49,091 nt of DNA from Lewinellaceae bacterium (lineage in GTDB: Bacteria > Bacteroidota > Bacteroidia > Chitinophagales > Saprospiraceae), in assembly GCA_020636355.1 (NCBI GenBank), contig JACJYB010000021.1:1-49091 (forward strand), written 5' to 3'. This document shows, piece by piece, positions 8,982 through 16,893 of the stretch. How positions within the stretch are numbered: position 1 is the first letter of the stretch; each line of letters starts with the position of its first letter. A program made the translations under genes and the position numbers. Below the pieces are notes generated by a model. That model was not told where the DNA came from. It worked only from the letters and a program-made list of their open reading frames with translations, and did not search any database.

Positions 8982-10325
8982 TTATTTGACGATGGTTATG
9001 TCTCCAAATTTAACATGTGAAGGGCTTTGATTACCCACCAAATATTCCAACCGGTAAACGTAAACTCCTGGCGCTGAGGCGCCGTTCCATGGTGTTGTTT
9101 CCGGTGTTTGGGTGCGGAATATCTCCTGACCCCACCGGTCAAACACGGAAAATGATACGATGGTATAGGATACCTTGCAATTCATAGAAACCTTAAGGTC
9201 GTCATTTACACCATCTCCATTCGGTGAAAACACATTGGGAATAAAAATACTGCAGTCGCAGTTATGATCTTCAATTTCAAAAGTTAAATCAAAAGTCCCG
9301 CATCCGGTTTGAAATGAAACGGCATAATGGCCAGGTAGCGTTACGATGTTAATTCTGCCGGTATATCCATCTTGCCAAAGGTACGATTCGGCAACCGGGG
9401 CCTCCAGTGTGATGGAATTCCCCGGACATAATGCACCGGTACCGGCGGATGCATCCGGAATTCCGTCGAGTACACGGCTTTCGTCCGTAAGGAGGCAATG
9501 GGCGGTTTCTGCCGTAACCTGTATGAAACCAGCGGAATCTACCTGATAAGAAGGAGAATAAGAGCCATCTTGCCAGCGTACCGGTAGCTCTTGAAAAGCG
9601 CCGTTAAGCACGACCGGATCCTCACATTTCCAGATGGTGTCGGGAAGTGGGTCAAATGGAATCACTTCGATATCGTCCACATACATGTAATCTTCATACA
9701 CGGTTCCTTCTTGATCGTACTCAATCATGGTGGAGCCATTAGACCGGAAGTTACCAAGATAGACATAGGATTCATTTCCTTTTGCGGTGTAACATCCGGA
9801 AATCTCAACCCATCCCGAGGTGTCCTTCAGGATTCCGGATTCATTTTCTACGGCCGCGCCATAATTTGTGGTTGAATTCCCAAAGGCGAGACCTATGCCA
9901 CTTGAAAAAACATTGGGGATGCCCTGGATGCAATTGTCGTCGATAGCTACCCAAAAGCGGATGAAATATTGCTGTCCTGCTTTAAGCGATTCGATCAGCG
10001 GAGCCTTTAAATATTCCTGAACCGGTCCATACACGACCATGCCTGCGAAGCCATCTCCCTGGTGGGGTTCCAGGTACGTGCAAAAAATCTCAAGCCGGGG
10101 TGGTCGAATGATGGCGTTTTGAGAGCAACGGTGGTAGAGATCCGGGGTCAGATTTTCAGGTTGCCAGGGGGCTGCCAGATCAATTTGACCGGCGACGATC
10201 GGACAGGTGGTCACGGATTCGAATCCGGGATTTGCGACCAGATTTTGACTGCCAAGCCGGTTGAAAGGGCTAAAGAAAGTGACTGTCCACAGCAGAATAT
10301 GCAGCAACTGCCTTACTCCGGCCAT
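8982..10325 (-). CDS. Secreted T9SS type-B (CHU_C/gliding-motility C-terminal) protein, tandem paralog
   Basis: 447 residues with the same domain order as its neighbour at 7537-8964. A signal peptide (about residues 8-26) is followed by SQNLVANPGFESVTTCP, an N-terminal beta-sandwich with TYLEPHQGDGFAGMVVYG, and Ig-like repeats with DGSYSPSYQVD and WQDGYTGR. The C-terminal sorting domain carries IPNVFSPNGDGVNDDLK, VFDRWGQEIF, PWNG and APGVYVYRLEYLVG. Shared landmarks (the DLAAPW/DLAIPW, LTPDL and YLEPH stretches, and a YMYVDD/YMYIDD motif) show a tandem duplication followed by strong divergence. It is first in a two-gene minus-strand operon and starts at ATG 10325. Confidence 0.85.
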   Translation of the reverse strand: MAGVRQLLHILLWTVTFFSPFNRLGSQNLVANPGFESVTTCPIVAGQIDLAAPWQPENLTPDLYHRCSQNAIIRPPRLEIFCTYLEPHQGDGFAGMVVYGPVQEYLKAPLIESLKAGQQYFIRFWVAIDDNCIQGIPNVFSSGIGLAFGNSTTNYGAAVENESGILKDTSGWVEISGCYTAKGNESYVYLGNFRSNGSTMIEYDQEGTVYEDYMYVDDIEVIPFDPLPDTIWKCEDPVVLNGAFQELPVRWQDGSYSPSYQVDSAGFIQVTAETAHCLLTDESRVLDGIPDASAGTGALCPGNSITLEAPVAESYLWQDGYTGRINIVTLPGHYAVSFQTGCGTFDLTFEIEDHNCDCSIFIPNVFSPNGDGVNDDLKVSMNCKVSYTIVSFSVFDRWGQEIFRTQTPETTPWNGASAPGVYVYRLEYLVGNQSPSHVKFGDITIVK

Positions 10326-10508
10326 ATTTCGGATTGATTGGGTTGGTAGGACTGGCTACAGGCGATCAATGGTTTCAGACCTGACGCAATGGAATTCGTA
10401 TTCATCGTGTACTTGCATTTTACCTGAATTCCAAGATATTTATTTCCAGCGACTTCTGCTCTTTGACCGGTATGGCCATTTGGCGCTGTTCAACCAGAAG
10501 AAATGTTG

Positions 10509-10516
10509 TAATTTTA
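10509..10516 (+). promoter_or_regulatory. Candidate -7 element for the CotH-like gene
   Basis: TAATTTTA matches TAnnTTTG in seven of eight positions and lies 23 bp before ATG 10540. No good -33 TTG is at the expected spacing. The rest of the 214 bp divergent region upstream shows no gene. Confidence 0.3.
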
Positions 10517-10539
10517 GTGGAGACCTCCAAAAAGCCACC

Positions 10540-11745
10540 ATGCTTGGATTAAAATATCATTGCTCCCGAATCTTATTTTTTTGTTTGATTGGTTCCGGCA
10601 TTTGCAGCCAGAATGTGTTGCATCTTACTCCTCCGGTTGATCGCCATTATCTGATATTAGATATGGAGATTCCCCGTTCAGTCGCCCGGCAGATTCATGA
10701 ACCTCTGCGTAGCGGATCGAATATTCCGGTGCAAAGGATGGAGATTGGCGACCAGGAAGTGCAGGTCAAAGAGATCAAGACCAGAGGCAAGTCCAGCGCT
10801 TTTTTTTACCGGAAGAGTTTTAATGTCCAGTTGGAAGAAGCTTTTGAATTTGAAAGCAGTCAGGGTAAAAAGAAAATGAAACGATTCTATCTGTTGGCAC
10901 AAGCTATGGATACCCATTATTTTCGGAATTATTTTGCCTTCACAATGATGCATGAGTTGAAGGTGGCAAAATATTACTTTCAATATGCCGAACTGCACCT
11001 GAATGGAGTGTCCGAAGGCATTTATCTTTTAATTGAGCGTCCTTATGACGTTGCGTTGAAAGACAAAGATGCACCGATGGTCATCCGCCGATTGGAAAGC
11101 AGGCGGATTGATAAAGAAAAGCTCAATAAAAAGGTACCGGCGGCATTGGAAAAGGAAACCAAAAAAGCTTTTGCCGCTATTCCGGATTTTTGTAAAACAT
11201 TGCATGGTCAGGCATTATATGACTCTCTGAACCGCTACCTTGATCTGGAAGATTATTTCAGTTGGCTGGCCTTTAATTATTGGGCCAAGAATGGGGATTA
11301 TACGGATGAAGTCTGTTATTACGTGCAGCCGGATCATACCAACATCCGTTTCGGTATTGTCCCCTGGGATTTTGATGACTTATTGACACAACAGCCGCAC
11401 GAAGGATTGGATTTAAGGAACAAGCGCTTCGGCGATGCCATGATTTATTCTTCTGAAGATTTTTTGGACAGGGCTATTGCTGAGGATTCTGTCTTGTATG
11501 CGCGGTACCTGGAGCATTTCCGGAAAATTCTGCCTAAAATGACAAATCCAGTTCGGCTCCAGGAAATTTTTAGCCAAATTTATCAGGACCTGGAACCTTT
11601 GTATGCATTGCCTGCTAATTATGAAATCTCGGCGCATGACCGGGAGCCAACGGATCCCAAAGCCATGAAAGAAAACTTGGGCAAAGTCTATTCTTATCTG
11701 AATAAGCGTACGGAGGAAATTACCCGGCAGTTGGAAGTGAATTGA
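10540..11745 (+). CDS. Secreted CotH kinase-family protein
   Basis: 401 residues from ATG 10540; the frame runs upstream to 10261, but that stretch lacks coding character and precedes the signal peptide. A signal peptide covers about residues 9-23 and ends ICSQN. CotH landmarks follow: KTRGKSSAFFYRKSFNVQL in the place of the usual RGN-S-W-KKP region, HLNGVSEGIYLLIERPYD, and the metal-binding VPWDFDDLL. CotH proteins have an atypical protein-kinase fold and phosphorylate spore-coat proteins in Bacillus; the secreted bacterial homologues outside sporeformers have no established substrate. The DFD residues are retained, so activity is possible. The 3' end overlaps the convergent acetyltransferase by 26 bp. 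Confidence 0.85.
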   Translation: MLGLKYHCSRILFFCLIGSGICSQNVLHLTPPVDRHYLILDMEIPRSVARQIHEPLRSGSNIPVQRMEIGDQEVQVKEIKTRGKSSAFFYRKSFNVQLEEAFEFESSQGKKKMKRFYLLAQAMDTHYFRNYFAFTMMHELKVAKYYFQYAELHLNGVSEGIYLLIERPYDVALKDKDAPMVIRRLESRRIDKEKLNKKVPAALEKETKKAFAAIPDFCKTLHGQALYDSLNRYLDLEDYFSWLAFNYWAKNGDYTDEVCYYVQPDHTNIRFGIVPWDFDDLLTQQPHEGLDLRNKRFGDAMIYSSEDFLDRAIAEDSVLYARYLEHFRKILPKMTNPVRLQEIFSQIYQDLEPLYALPANYEISAHDREPTDPKAMKENLGKVYSYLNKRTEEITRQLEVN

Positions 11746-12190
11746 CTTTTACCATGTCACAATGAGGAATCCCATCTTCCAGGTATTCTGCACCTATGCG
11801 CTGGAAACCGACAGCCTGATAATATTGCAGCAAGTAAGACTGAGCACCAATACGGATTGGCTCATTTGGGAAGAGCGTAGCCATCTGGACCATTACGAAG
11901 TTTAAAAGTGCCCTGCCAGCACCTTTTCCCCGAACATCAGGGTGACTGATGATTCTTCCAAACGATGCATATCCCGGCCATTTGGGATCGCGCAGTAAGC
12001 GTGCGCAGGCGATGAGTTTTCCCTCCGTATCGTAGCCGAGTACATGGTAGGCGTTCAGATCTTTCCCATCGGGATCGAGATAAATACATTGTTGTTCGAC
12101 TGCAAATACCAATTGCCGGAGCGCCAGTAAATGGTATACTTCGAAATTGTTTAATTCTTCAAAGGGTTTGCAATAAAAAGTAAATTCCAT
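11720..12190 (-). CDS. elaA: GNAT-family N-acetyltransferase, ElaA-type
   Basis: 156 residues from ATG 12190, giving MEFTFYCKPFEELNNFEVY; a TTG 21 bp upstream is an unlikely start. ElaA-type signature: LLALRQLVFAVEQQCIYLDPD near the N-terminus, then the acetyl-CoA loop region GRIISHPDVRGKGAGRALL with the R-G-K-G-A-G turn. Length and order match ElaA, a small cytosolic acetyltransferase whose physiological acceptor is not firmly known. Its last 26 bp are antisense to the end of the CotH-like gene. It diverges from the serine hydrolase gene with 163 bp between start codons. Confidence 0.9.
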   Translation of the reverse strand: MEFTFYCKPFEELNNFEVYHLLALRQLVFAVEQQCIYLDPDGKDLNAYHVLGYDTEGKLIACARLLRDPKWPGYASFGRIISHPDVRGKGAGRALLNFVMVQMATLFPNEPIRIGAQSYLLQYYQAVGFQRIGAEYLEDGIPHCDMVKVNSLPTAG

Positions 12191-12327
12191 CCCTGCTTTT
12201 TCAGCCTTCAAAGTTCTGGATAAGTTGGAAGATTTTCATGGTTAGAAAGAAGAATGCCTGAAGACTTAGCTAATTTAGTCGCGTTTAAACGACTCTTGCA
12301 CTGAATTAAGTTGTTTGCAATTAATCG

Positions 12328-12335
12328 TAATTTTC
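12328..12335 (+). promoter_or_regulatory. Candidate -7 element for the serine hydrolase gene
   Basis: TAATTTTC, close to TAnnTTTG, sits 18 bp before ATG 12354. A convincing -33 element was not found at the normal distance. Low-certainty eye match. Confidence 0.25.
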
Positions 12336-12353
12336 CTAAAATATCTAACGGTC

Positions 12354-13646
12354 ATGCTTCGATCTACATTTAGTCTTACCCTGTTATTATTGGTGTCCTT
12401 ACTTGCTGCCCAGACAAGTTCCATTCAAAAAAGCCCTTTGTTGGCAGAGGCGTCTCCCCAATCCGTGGGGATGTCCCCCGAACGGATTAACCGGATAGAC
12501 GCTATGCTTCAGCAAGCTGTCAATGACAATGAAGTTCCCGGAATGGTAGCCCTCATTGCCCGCCATGGCAAGATCGTTTATTACAAATCTTTCGGTGAAT
12601 CAGACCAGGCGGCCGGGCGTAAATTTGCGAATGATGATATTTTCCGGATAGCCTCACAAAGCAAAGCCATCACCTCGACGTGTGTCATGATGTTGTGGGA
12701 AGAAGGTAAATTCCAATTGGATGACCCCATTTCTAAATACATCCCGGAATTTAAGAACCCGCAGATTCTTCAATCGTTTCGCTACAGTGATACGACTTAC
12801 ACCACGGTACCAGCCGCTCATGAAATCACCATCAGACATTTGCTTACCCATACATCGGGCATTGGTTACGGGGTCATTGATGGTGATGAACGGTTTAAAA
12901 TGATCTATCGGAAAGCAGGAATTACTGATCTCTTTACGACCGAGAAAATCACCATTGCGGAAAGTGTAAAGAAATTGGCACGGTTGCCCTTGCACCACGA
13001 ACCGGGAACAAAATTTGTGTACAGCGAAGGGCTGGATGTGCTGGGCTACCTGATTGAAATTGTTTCAGGAATGCCATTCGATGAATTTGCCCGCACCCAT
13101 CTTTTTGAGCCGCTAGGGATGAAGGATACCTGGTTTTATTTGCCTGCTGATCGGGCCAGCCGTTTGATACCGGTTCAGACGCCTGATGGTACAAAATGGA
13201 AGCACTACCCGGTCACCTTCTATGACCCGGATTATCCGCGCAAGGGGGCTAAGACGTTCTTTTCAGGGGGAGCCGGTTTATCCAGCACGGCCAAAGATTA
13301 TGCTACTTTTTTGCAAATGTATTTGAATGGCGGTGAGTTAAATGGTCAGCGTATTCTATCCCGGACTACAGTGCAATCCATTATGGGGAATCAATTTCCC
13401 GATGCCAACACCAATCCATCCAGTTATTACGGTCTGGCATTCGGAGTTACAACTCCACGGGGGCAAGATCTGGGTGGCGAAGGAAGTGCAGGTACGTTTG
13501 ATTGGGGAGGCTATTTTAATACCCAGTATTTTGCCGATCCACAGGAAGGCGTTATCGGAATCCTGATGAAGCAGACACAGGGTACCAACAACGATAAAAC
13601 CGGATGGCGATTCCGGCAAATGGTCTTTGCCGCTATTGATAATTAG
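12354..13646 (+). CDS. Secreted serine hydrolase of the beta-lactamase class C / PBP4* family
   Basis: 430 residues from ATG 12354; the upstream TTG at 12315 is unlikely. A signal peptide covers about residues 5-19 (LLAAQ). The active-site motif SxxK is SQSK at 101-104. The second motif is YSE at 223-225, where Asn is usual (YSN). Family landmarks also include LLTHTSGIGYG, FSGGAGLSSTAKDYATFLQM and a late GSAGTFDWGG region where the third KTG/HxG motif is expected. These enzymes act in the periplasm as esterases, D-amino-acid peptidases or similar; true beta-lactamase activity is not implied. It is a single-gene unit followed by a convergent dehydrogenase. Confidence 0.88.
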   Translation: MLRSTFSLTLLLLVSLLAAQTSSIQKSPLLAEASPQSVGMSPERINRIDAMLQQAVNDNEVPGMVALIARHGKIVYYKSFGESDQAAGRKFANDDIFRIASQSKAITSTCVMMLWEEGKFQLDDPISKYIPEFKNPQILQSFRYSDTTYTTVPAAHEITIRHLLTHTSGIGYGVIDGDERFKMIYRKAGITDLFTTEKITIAESVKKLARLPLHHEPGTKFVYSEGLDVLGYLIEIVSGMPFDEFARTHLFEPLGMKDTWFYLPADRASRLIPVQTPDGTKWKHYPVTFYDPDYPRKGAKTFFSGGAGLSSTAKDYATFLQMYLNGGELNGQRILSRTTVQSIMGNQFPDANTNPSSYYGLAFGVTTPRGQDLGGEGSAGTFDWGGYFNTQYFADPQEGVIGILMKQTQGTNNDKTGWRFRQMVFAAIDN

Positions 13647-13759
13647 AGGCATCCGAAGTGTAATAGGTAGAAAAGTAACAGAGGAAAGCATGGGCTTGGC
13701 GTAAGCTATTCAACAACACCATAGCTTTAACCCGGATTGGATGATGCTCTCTACAGGAT

Positions 13760-13787
13760 GGGCTTTGGTTCAAAACAAAGCTAGCCC
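13760..13787. terminator. Stem-loop between convergent genes
   Basis: GCTTTG (13762-13767) and CAAAGC (13776-13781) form a 6 bp stem with an 8 nt loop; an alternative pairing is GGGCT with AGCCC (13760-13764 and 13783-13787). It overlaps the stop codon of the minus-strand dehydrogenase and follows the serine hydrolase gene. Possible shared terminator with no clear T-run. Confidence 0.35.
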
Positions 13788-14644
13788 TTACTCAGCCACT
13801 TGAATATCGCAGAGAAGTCGGTACGGGAAAGACCTTCCTGGTTTGCCCCGGCATACAATGACTCGGTAATTCCTGCCAAATACATTGGCTGCCCTTTTTC
13901 ATACGCCAGCTGGGTGGCCAAATGAACATCTTTTAACATCAGCTCCAGGGGGAAGTGCACCGACTCATCCCCGGCAACCATCATTTGGGCTTTGGCCTGG
14001 GTGAATGGTGCTATGACGGGTGCTTTAGGGAGGTTTTCCAATAAAAAGGTCCGGTCAAAGCCGAGTTTTTCACCCAAAAGTACCGCTTCAGAAAACACGA
14101 CCATGGACTGCGCGAGCATCAGATTCAACAGGATTTTGTACGAAGCGCCGGTCGTTACCGGCCCCAGATGCAGCACACGGACGCCCATGAGAAGCAAAAT
14201 TGGTTTTATTTCTTCAAGGAGTCCGGGTGTACCTCCTGCAAAAAAAGATAGCTCCCCTCCGAGGGCGTGTGGTTTGGTGCCGGTGACAGGAGCATCGGCG
14301 AACCGGATTCCTGATTGTTCGGCCGCGAGGTTGCATTTTTGGCTAAATACAGGATCTACCGTGGTGCTATCCACCCAGATGGCTCCGCGCTTCATGTGTG
14401 CAAGCCCACCGTTTTCTCCCAGCATGATTTGTTCGACAGCTTGAGGATTGGCTACCATCGTAAGGACCAGATCGGCATCACGTACTGCATCGGGAACGGA
14501 CAAGGCTACCTGGGCGCCAAGTGGTTCGAGGGCTTCTGCCGCTGCTGGGTTTCGGTTGAATACCGTTATCGGCCCGTGTTTCTTTAACAGGTTTTGAGCC
14601 ATACCTGTTCCCATAATACCAAGTCCTATCAGTGTGATTTTCAT
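13781..14644 (-). CDS. NAD(P)-dependent beta-hydroxyacid dehydrogenase (HIBADH/GLYR-like)
   Basis: 287 residues. An N-terminal Rossmann domain with GLGIMGTGMA (residues 7-16) binds the cofactor. The substrate loop is DAPVTGTKPHALGGELSFFAGG without its first residues (around 118-137), followed by the helical domain with catalytic Lys170 in SYKILLNLMLAQS. The VTGTKP form is closer to glyoxylate/succinic-semialdehyde reductases (GLYR) than to 3-hydroxyisobutyrate dehydrogenase. The NRN after strand 2 (FNRN, residues 29-32) suggests NADP(H). It reads the same way as the MutS-like gene upstream, separated by 99 bp. The exact substrate is not decided. Confidence 0.9.
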   Translation of the reverse strand: MKITLIGLGIMGTGMAQNLLKKHGPITVFNRNPAAAEALEPLGAQVALSVPDAVRDADLVLTMVANPQAVEQIMLGENGGLAHMKRGAIWVDSTTVDPVFSQKCNLAAEQSGIRFADAPVTGTKPHALGGELSFFAGGTPGLLEEIKPILLLMGVRVLHLGPVTTGASYKILLNLMLAQSMVVFSEAVLLGEKLGFDRTFLLENLPKAPVIAPFTQAKAQMMVAGDESVHFPLELMLKDVHLATQLAYEKGQPMYLAGITESLYAGANQEGLSRTDFSAIFKWLSKG

Positions 14645-14743
14645 TGCGTTGAAATTAAAGGTTTGTCAGCAAGCACATTACAAACTTGTCAGTGGTCAAA
14701 ATGTTTTCCTGTGTGATGGAAATCTCACTCGATCAGGTAGGAT

Positions 14744-16546
14744 TCATGTTTGGATGATTCCCATTTGTTTCATAAGGAACGTCGCGTTTTTGTTCCGGGC
14801 AATACCCGGTCTCAGCCGGTAATCAAACATAAGTTGATTATCCTCAATGGTCGATTCAAAGCAATAATTGACGACAAGGCCGGGATGTCGCTCCGCAAGA
14901 ACTCCCATTTCAATGATGTGCGAGGCCAGAAAGCTGATGGCTGGTAACCGCAGTAATCGTTCGATGAGTTGTTCCGCACCGTATTGTTTGTCATCCGAAT
15001 TGGTCCCTTTCAGGACTTCATCCAACAGAACAAGGGCTGGGTTGCCTGTTTCCAGTTCGGTAAGGATGTACTTTAGTTTTTTTAACTCAGCCATGAAGAA
15101 GGAGGTGCTTTCAGCCAGGCTGTCATTGATGCGTAATGACGTAAACAAGCGCTGCGGCTGCCAATTCATAGCGTTTGCAGTAGCCTTGGTCCCCATTTGG
15201 GCAAGGAGGACATTAATACCGATGGTCCGGAGGAAGGTGCTTTTGCCAGCCATGTTGGACCCGGTGATCAGAACGGTGCGAACGGTGGGGGTAAGGGTAA
15301 GATCGTTGGAAACACAAGCGTTCGCTGGAATCAGAGGATGAACCATGGATTTGATTGTCCATCCTTCGGATACCGGACAGGGCCAGCACCCATCCGGGTG
15401 ATTAAAAGCCCAACCCGCAAGCGTATGCAGGCCTTCCAGGTGCGCAATGGCATCAAACCACTCCTGCCATCGGTCCCGGTATGTCTTTTTCCAGTCCTCG
15501 ATCTGAAGCAAAGTATGAAAATCCTGTAGCCACAGACTGTTTGTAAGGATGAAAGCGATCCCATTTAAACGTCCATCCAGGGCATTAGCCAGCCGGCTCA
15601 ATCTCTTAAGTGCAATATTCCCACCTTCGGCTTTAGCCTTGAGTTCGACCAAAGTCCCCAGGCTAAAAGCATTCCTCGAGATCATTTCCAGCATCATCGC
15701 GGCATTGCTGAATTGGCGGCTATATCCGCTGATGGCCTCATGCATGGGCATGATTTTCTTTTGAAATCGGCCGACAAGAGAAAGAGCCACAATGATGGCC
15801 AGGATCAAAGGCGACCAGATCCCCTGCAAATAACAAAGCACAATGATCCCTGCCATTAAAAAAGGCCATAACCTGGCGATTGTCCGCCACCAGGTGGCCA
15901 GGAAAGGAGGCTCATGCATCCAGGCTTGGAGTGCTTGAAAAGGAATCGGTTTGGGTTCCTCCCAAAGGGCTTGCATCAGCAGTTCCTGACGAAAACCAAT
16001 GTCCGGAATGAGCTCCCGGACCGCAGCTTGCCGGTCAAGAATTTCATCTTCCTTCAGGAGGGGATGCGTCATCCATCGGGCTACCAACTCCTGACCAAAA
16101 GCTGTTCCTGCCCGGCTAAAATGGGGATACAAACCATTTTCACCAAAAAGATCAAGATCATCGGCCATACTGTCCGTGCCGGCAAAGCGGGTGCCGGACT
16201 CCCATCCTGATGCATTTCCTCCCAGACAGGATAACTCTTCCCGGTTTATCCGGGCCAGTAACAGAGCTCGCTTTTCATTTTTACGTGAACGCTGGTAGAG
16301 ACTTACCACATAAATAAATAACCCGGATAAGAATCCAGTTATAATTAACCACCATCCCTGGGCAAATGCAGAACGAATCCATAAAATTATGGTGGTAGCC
16401 AGGGCAAGGAAAACGAAAACCCGGACCCATGACAATTGTTGGGCTTTACGACCGAATCGACGGGTCTCGGCTTCAAATCCCAGCAACCTGTATTGATATA
16501 CTTCTTCCGGATGAACGGAATGTTCCGTCAGTTTTTGTTGATCCAT
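14744..16546 (-). CDS. Membrane-anchored MutS-like ATPase
   Basis: 600 residues. The C-terminal third is a MutS-type ATPase: Walker A GSNMAGKST at 429-437, a DSLAESTSFFMAELKK segment, Walker B ALVLLDE at 504-510, then LKGTNSDDK and a switch histidine in ASHIIEMG. Ahead of it lies a MutS core/lever-like part (LDLFGENGLYPHFSRAGTAFG near 131-150). Two membrane helices (about 42-60 and 64-83) and a second hydrophobic pair (about 224-260) are unusual for the family. The mismatch-binding N-terminal domain of MutS and the Smr nuclease domain of MutS2 are absent. This architecture recurs in Bacteroidota as MutS-related protein, with no known role. Its start overlaps the dgkA-like gene by 19 bp, so translation is probably coupled. 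Confidence 0.85.
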   Translation of the reverse strand: MDQQKLTEHSVHPEEVYQYRLLGFEAETRRFGRKAQQLSWVRVFVFLALATTIILWIRSAFAQGWWLIITGFLSGLFIYVVSLYQRSRKNEKRALLLARINREELSCLGGNASGWESGTRFAGTDSMADDLDLFGENGLYPHFSRAGTAFGQELVARWMTHPLLKEDEILDRQAAVRELIPDIGFRQELLMQALWEEPKPIPFQALQAWMHEPPFLATWWRTIARLWPFLMAGIIVLCYLQGIWSPLILAIIVALSLVGRFQKKIMPMHEAISGYSRQFSNAAMMLEMISRNAFSLGTLVELKAKAEGGNIALKRLSRLANALDGRLNGIAFILTNSLWLQDFHTLLQIEDWKKTYRDRWQEWFDAIAHLEGLHTLAGWAFNHPDGCWPCPVSEGWTIKSMVHPLIPANACVSNDLTLTPTVRTVLITGSNMAGKSTFLRTIGINVLLAQMGTKATANAMNWQPQRLFTSLRINDSLAESTSFFMAELKKLKYILTELETGNPALVLLDEVLKGTNSDDKQYGAEQLIERLLRLPAISFLASHIIEMGVLAERHPGLVVNYCFESTIEDNQLMFDYRLRPGIARNKNATFLMKQMGIIQT

Positions 16547-16893
16547 GCCTGTAAATATGGTCCAAAAATCAGGATTCCACCCAGTAAGGCCAGGGTGGCT
16601 GCCACTAAAACTGCACCTGCAGCCATGTCCTTTACCGCTTTTATGGAAGGATCTTGACGGGATTCCACTTTATTGCAAAGTATTTCCAATGCAGTGTTAA
16701 TGATTTCAGTTGTCCAGACCAGGGCCACAAAAAGAATAACAAACAACCAGTCGGTGCGGGAAATGTGCAATGTCCATCCCATCAGTGCCACCAGGAATGT
16801 GGCGAATAAATGGAAGCGCATGTGAGCCTCCCGCCGGATGGTCGTGCGGACCCCCTGCCAGGCAAAACCGAATGAGCGCAACCAGCGACGCAT
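16528..16893 (-). CDS. dgkA: Diacylglycerol/undecaprenol kinase (DgkA family)
   Basis: 121 residues, the family's usual size, with an amphipathic N-terminus and three membrane helices (about 30-45, 48-66 and 93-112). The active-site stretch TEIINTALEIL (61-71) and KDMAAGAVL (88-96) are diagnostic; the Asp usually found after the first motif is replaced by Asn74. These inner-membrane enzymes phosphorylate diacylglycerol or undecaprenol to recycle lipid carriers. The form with EAHMRFHL near residue 22 resembles the undecaprenol-kinase branch. The start ATG shares one base with the stop of the upstream EEP-like gene (TGATG), and its end overlaps the MutS-like gene, so it is the third cistron of a tight operon. 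Confidence 0.92.
   Translation of the reverse strand: MRRWLRSFGFAWQGVRTTIRREAHMRFHLFATFLVALMGWTLHISRTDWLFVILFVALVWTTEIINTALEILCNKVESRQDPSIKAVKDMAAGAVLVAATLALLGGILIFGPYLQAWINKN

Noticed and set aside
10202..10230. tRNA T-arm-like TTCGAATCC sequence
   Set aside because: It lies in the coding sequence of the T9SS type-B protein; no acceptor or anticodon arms can be formed around it.
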